From the NCBI GenBank assembly GCA_016719945.1, contig JADJYE010000035.1, positions 124,001 to 188,000 of the forward strand: a stretch of DNA of 64,000 nucleotides, read 5' to 3'. This document shows, piece by piece, positions 62,385 through 64,000 of this stretch (the stretch's first letter is position 1; each line of letters starts with the position of its first letter). The stretch is from Polyangiaceae bacterium. Lineage in GTDB: Bacteria; Myxococcota_A; Polyangia; Polyangiales; Polyangiaceae. The notes beneath the pieces are model-generated. The model worked only from the letters and a program-made list of their open reading frames with translations. It ran no database searches and was not told the origin of the DNA. Made by a program: the position numbers and the translations under genes.

Positions 62385-63437
62385 ATGGACCACCGGCTCA
62401 CCGCGACCTCGCTGCTCCTCGCCTTCTCTCTCGCCTGCGCGCCAGGCGGCGCCGTCGGTCAGCAGGAGGAGGACCTCGAGGCGTCCGATCAGCGGCGCGA
62501 CCCGATCGTCGGAGGTCAAACGACCAACGCGTTCCCGGCGGTCGGCGCCCTGACGCGGTTCGGCAGCACGCACTGCACCGGCACCGTCGTCGGACCGCGC
62601 ACCGTCGTGACCGCCGCGCATTGCCTGCACGGCGTGAGCGCGAGCTCGCTCAAGTTCGTGCTCGGCGGCAAGGTGTCCGCGCCGACGGCGACGATCGGCG
62701 TGGCCAGCGTGAAGGCGCACCCAAGCTACGACGACGCGACGATCGCGAACGACATCGGCGTCGTCACGCTGGCGACCGACGCTCCCGTGGCGCCGATGAA
62801 GATGGTGACGTCGATGAACGGCTCCTGGATCGGCAAGGAGCTGGTGTTCGTCGGCTATGGCGTGTCGAACGGCGTGAACCAGACCGGCGCCGGAACGAAG
62901 CGTTACGTGCGCATGCCGATCGAGGGGGTGACCTCGACGCAGTTCGAATACGGCTTGCCTGGAAAGAACACGTGCAACGGAGACTCTGGTGGGCCGGCGT
63001 TCGCGGAGATCAACGGCGAGACCTTGCTCGCGGGCGTGACCTCGTACGGGGACGCGACCTGCAAGCAATACGGCGTCGACACGCGGGTCGACGCCTACAA
63101 GAGCTTCATCGGCGTCCCCGGCTCGCCGGCGGCCGACCCGTGCAACGGCGAGACCTTCGCGGGGCGCTGCGACGGCGAGACGGTCGTCTGGTGCGAGAAC
63201 CAGCAGGTGCAGTCGAGCGACTGCGCCGCTCAGAGCAAGGTCTGCAGCTTCTCCGCGACGAACCAGTATTACGCCTGCGTCGCCCCCGCCCAGGCGGACC
63301 CGTGCAACGGTGAGACGTACGCCGGGCGCTGTGACGGAGACACGCTCGTCTGGTGCGAGAGCCAGCAGGTGAAGACGGCCAACTGCAGCGATGGCTGCGG
63401 GTTCGACGCCCAGCAGGGCTACTACAACTGCCAATAG
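62385..63437 (+). CDS. Exported trypsin-like serine protease with two Cys-rich repeats
   Basis: 350 residues from ATG 62385 (AGAGGTGA upstream; an ATG at 62379 is an alternative). A signal peptide with a possible lipidation Cys (SLAC) is followed by a propeptide and IVGG at 41-44, the usual S1 activation point. The catalytic triad is His79 (AAHC), Asp123 (NDIG) and Ser201 (GDSGGP). Two C-terminal units of ~45 residues share DPCNGET-(F/Y)AGRCDG and VWCE, likely disulfide-bonded binding modules. It should be a secreted or surface endopeptidase. The residue in the S1 pocket that sets specificity cannot be settled by eye. Confidence 0.92.
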   Translation: MDHRLTATSLLLAFSLACAPGGAVGQQEEDLEASDQRRDPIVGGQTTNAFPAVGALTRFGSTHCTGTVVGPRTVVTAAHCLHGVSASSLKFVLGGKVSAPTATIGVASVKAHPSYDDATIANDIGVVTLATDAPVAPMKMVTSMNGSWIGKELVFVGYGVSNGVNQTGAGTKRYVRMPIEGVTSTQFEYGLPGKNTCNGDSGGPAFAEINGETLLAGVTSYGDATCKQYGVDTRVDAYKSFIGVPGSPAADPCNGETFAGRCDGETVVWCENQQVQSSDCAAQSKVCSFSATNQYYACVAPAQADPCNGETYAGRCDGDTLVWCESQQVKTANCSDGCGFDAQQGYYNCQ

Positions 63438-63484
63438 AGAGGTACGGCGCGCCGACCCAGCCCTGCCGTGGTATCGGTGGCCGC

Positions 63485-64000
63485 GTGAACCACCGCGCTA
63501 CGATCCTGGGCCTCTTGCTCCTGTGTGCCGCGTGCGGCGATGACACGACGACCGCGACCGGCGGCGCGGGGGGGGAGGCCTCCGGCGGTGGCGGAGCCTC
63601 TGCGGGGGGCGCCTCGGCTGGGGGTGGAGGCGCCGGTGGGGCTCCCGTCGATCCGTGCGGCGACAGCGACCTGCCCGAGGAAGACCTGGGCATCGGCGCC
63701 GACCCCGAGGCGGGAGACTTCACGCTCGAGGAGGCCCTCGACGGCCTACCGGAGGGGCCCGGGCCGCTGCGCGCCATCATCGAGACCGAGCTCGGGACGA
63801 TGACCTGTGAGCTGTTCCCCGAGGTCGCGCCCATCGGGGTCGCGAACTTCGTCGGCCTCGCGCGCGGGCGTCGCGCCTTCGATCGGCCCGGCGCGGGCGG
63901 TTGGGTGCGCGGCACGCGCTACTACGACGGCCTGACCTTCCACCGCGTGATCGACGACTTCATGGCCCAAGGCGGCGATCCCCTCGGCACGGGCACCGGC
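63485..64000 (+). CDS. Cyclophilin-type peptidyl-prolyl isomerase lipoprotein (3' end outside window)
   Basis: At least 172 residues from GTG 63485. The signal ends in a lipobox (LCAAC), then a Gly/Ala/Ser-rich linker. The cyclophilin domain starts near 95 (AIIETELGTMTCELFPEVAP) and contains NFVGLARG, FHRVIDDFMAQGGDPLGTGTG, the active-site region of the PpiA family. The residual Arg of the catalytic FHR is present. It should catalyse proline isomerisation in extracytoplasmic protein folding. The 3' part, including the C-terminal QFF/Trp region, lies beyond the window. Confidence 0.93.
   Translation, partial: MNHRATILGLLLLCAACGDDTTTATGGAGGEASGGGGASAGGASAGGGGAGGAPVDPCGDSDLPEEDLGIGADPEAGDFTLEEALDGLPEGPGPLRAIIETELGTMTCELFPEVAPIGVANFVGLARGRRAFDRPGAGGWVRGTRYYDGLTFHRVIDDFMAQGGDPLGTGTG

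Overview
The window is GC-rich, gene-dense DNA from what looks like a myxobacterium (Myxococcota, probably Polyangia). This is inferred from the very high third-position GC, two Hanks-type Ser/Thr kinases, many lipoproteins with Gly-rich linkers (GGEGGAGG-like), an Rhs toxin, AgmX and PEGA domains and ferritin-like lipoproteins. No tRNA, rRNA, CRISPR array, insertion sequence or prophage was recognised.

Region 1 (1-5692): an operon of alternating exported lipoproteins and S41-type protease-fold proteins. Every junction is a 4-base stop/start overlap, so it reads as a tandemly duplicated two-gene module. A TetR regulator, a protein of unknown function and exonuclease III (5764-8113) follow, then a large helical-repeat protein and a SUMF1-like two-gene unit (8151-11564).

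Region 2 (11625-28707): an Rhs protein with a C-terminal zinc-deaminase toxin diverges from a broken-up str/S10 translation cluster. That cluster reads rpsL-rpsG, then a kinase, a GH31 lipoprotein and two paralogous lipoproteins on the other strand, then fusA, a Uma2-type gene, tuf, rpsJ, rplD, rplW, rplB and rpsS. rplC is missing from its usual place and the cluster stops after rpsS. rpsL, fusA and tuf have look-alike promoters. EF-Tu lacks the canonical RGITI motif in switch I.

Region 3 (29119-43664): a kinase with a multi-pass membrane tail, a small membrane protein, a Cys-based phosphatase, a Cys-rich lipoprotein, then a redox operon (GltD-like flavoprotein, nifJ, dihydroorotate-dehydrogenase-like protein). 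After these come a lipoprotein, a DUF6688-like membrane protein and a carotenoid-desaturase-like gene. nifJ carries one single-base frameshift and the desaturase two, all in homopolymer runs.

Region 4 (43679-54740): surface and envelope genes: a PEGA protein coupled to an FG-GAP lipoprotein, a VIT-VWA-AgmX-TPR-DUF2135 mosaic lipoprotein, a PlsC acyltransferase, an outer-membrane-type protein and a stand-alone E2 acyltransferase domain.

Region 5 (53556-64000): a tightly packed molybdenum-hydroxylase operon. Its first gene fuses a DRE-TIM (isopropylmalate-synthase/HMG-CoA-lyase-like) domain to the [2Fe-2S] subunit. It is followed by a MoCo subunit, an FAD subunit of 4-hydroxybenzoyl-CoA-reductase type with the four extra cluster cysteines, and a sarcosine-oxidase-like flavoenzyme. 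Upstream lie a ferritin-like lipoprotein with a 15-bp tandem repeat, a LysR regulator, a trypsin-like protease and a partial cyclophilin lipoprotein. The DRE-TIM/[2Fe-2S] fusion and its operon are the best candidate for an undescribed system.
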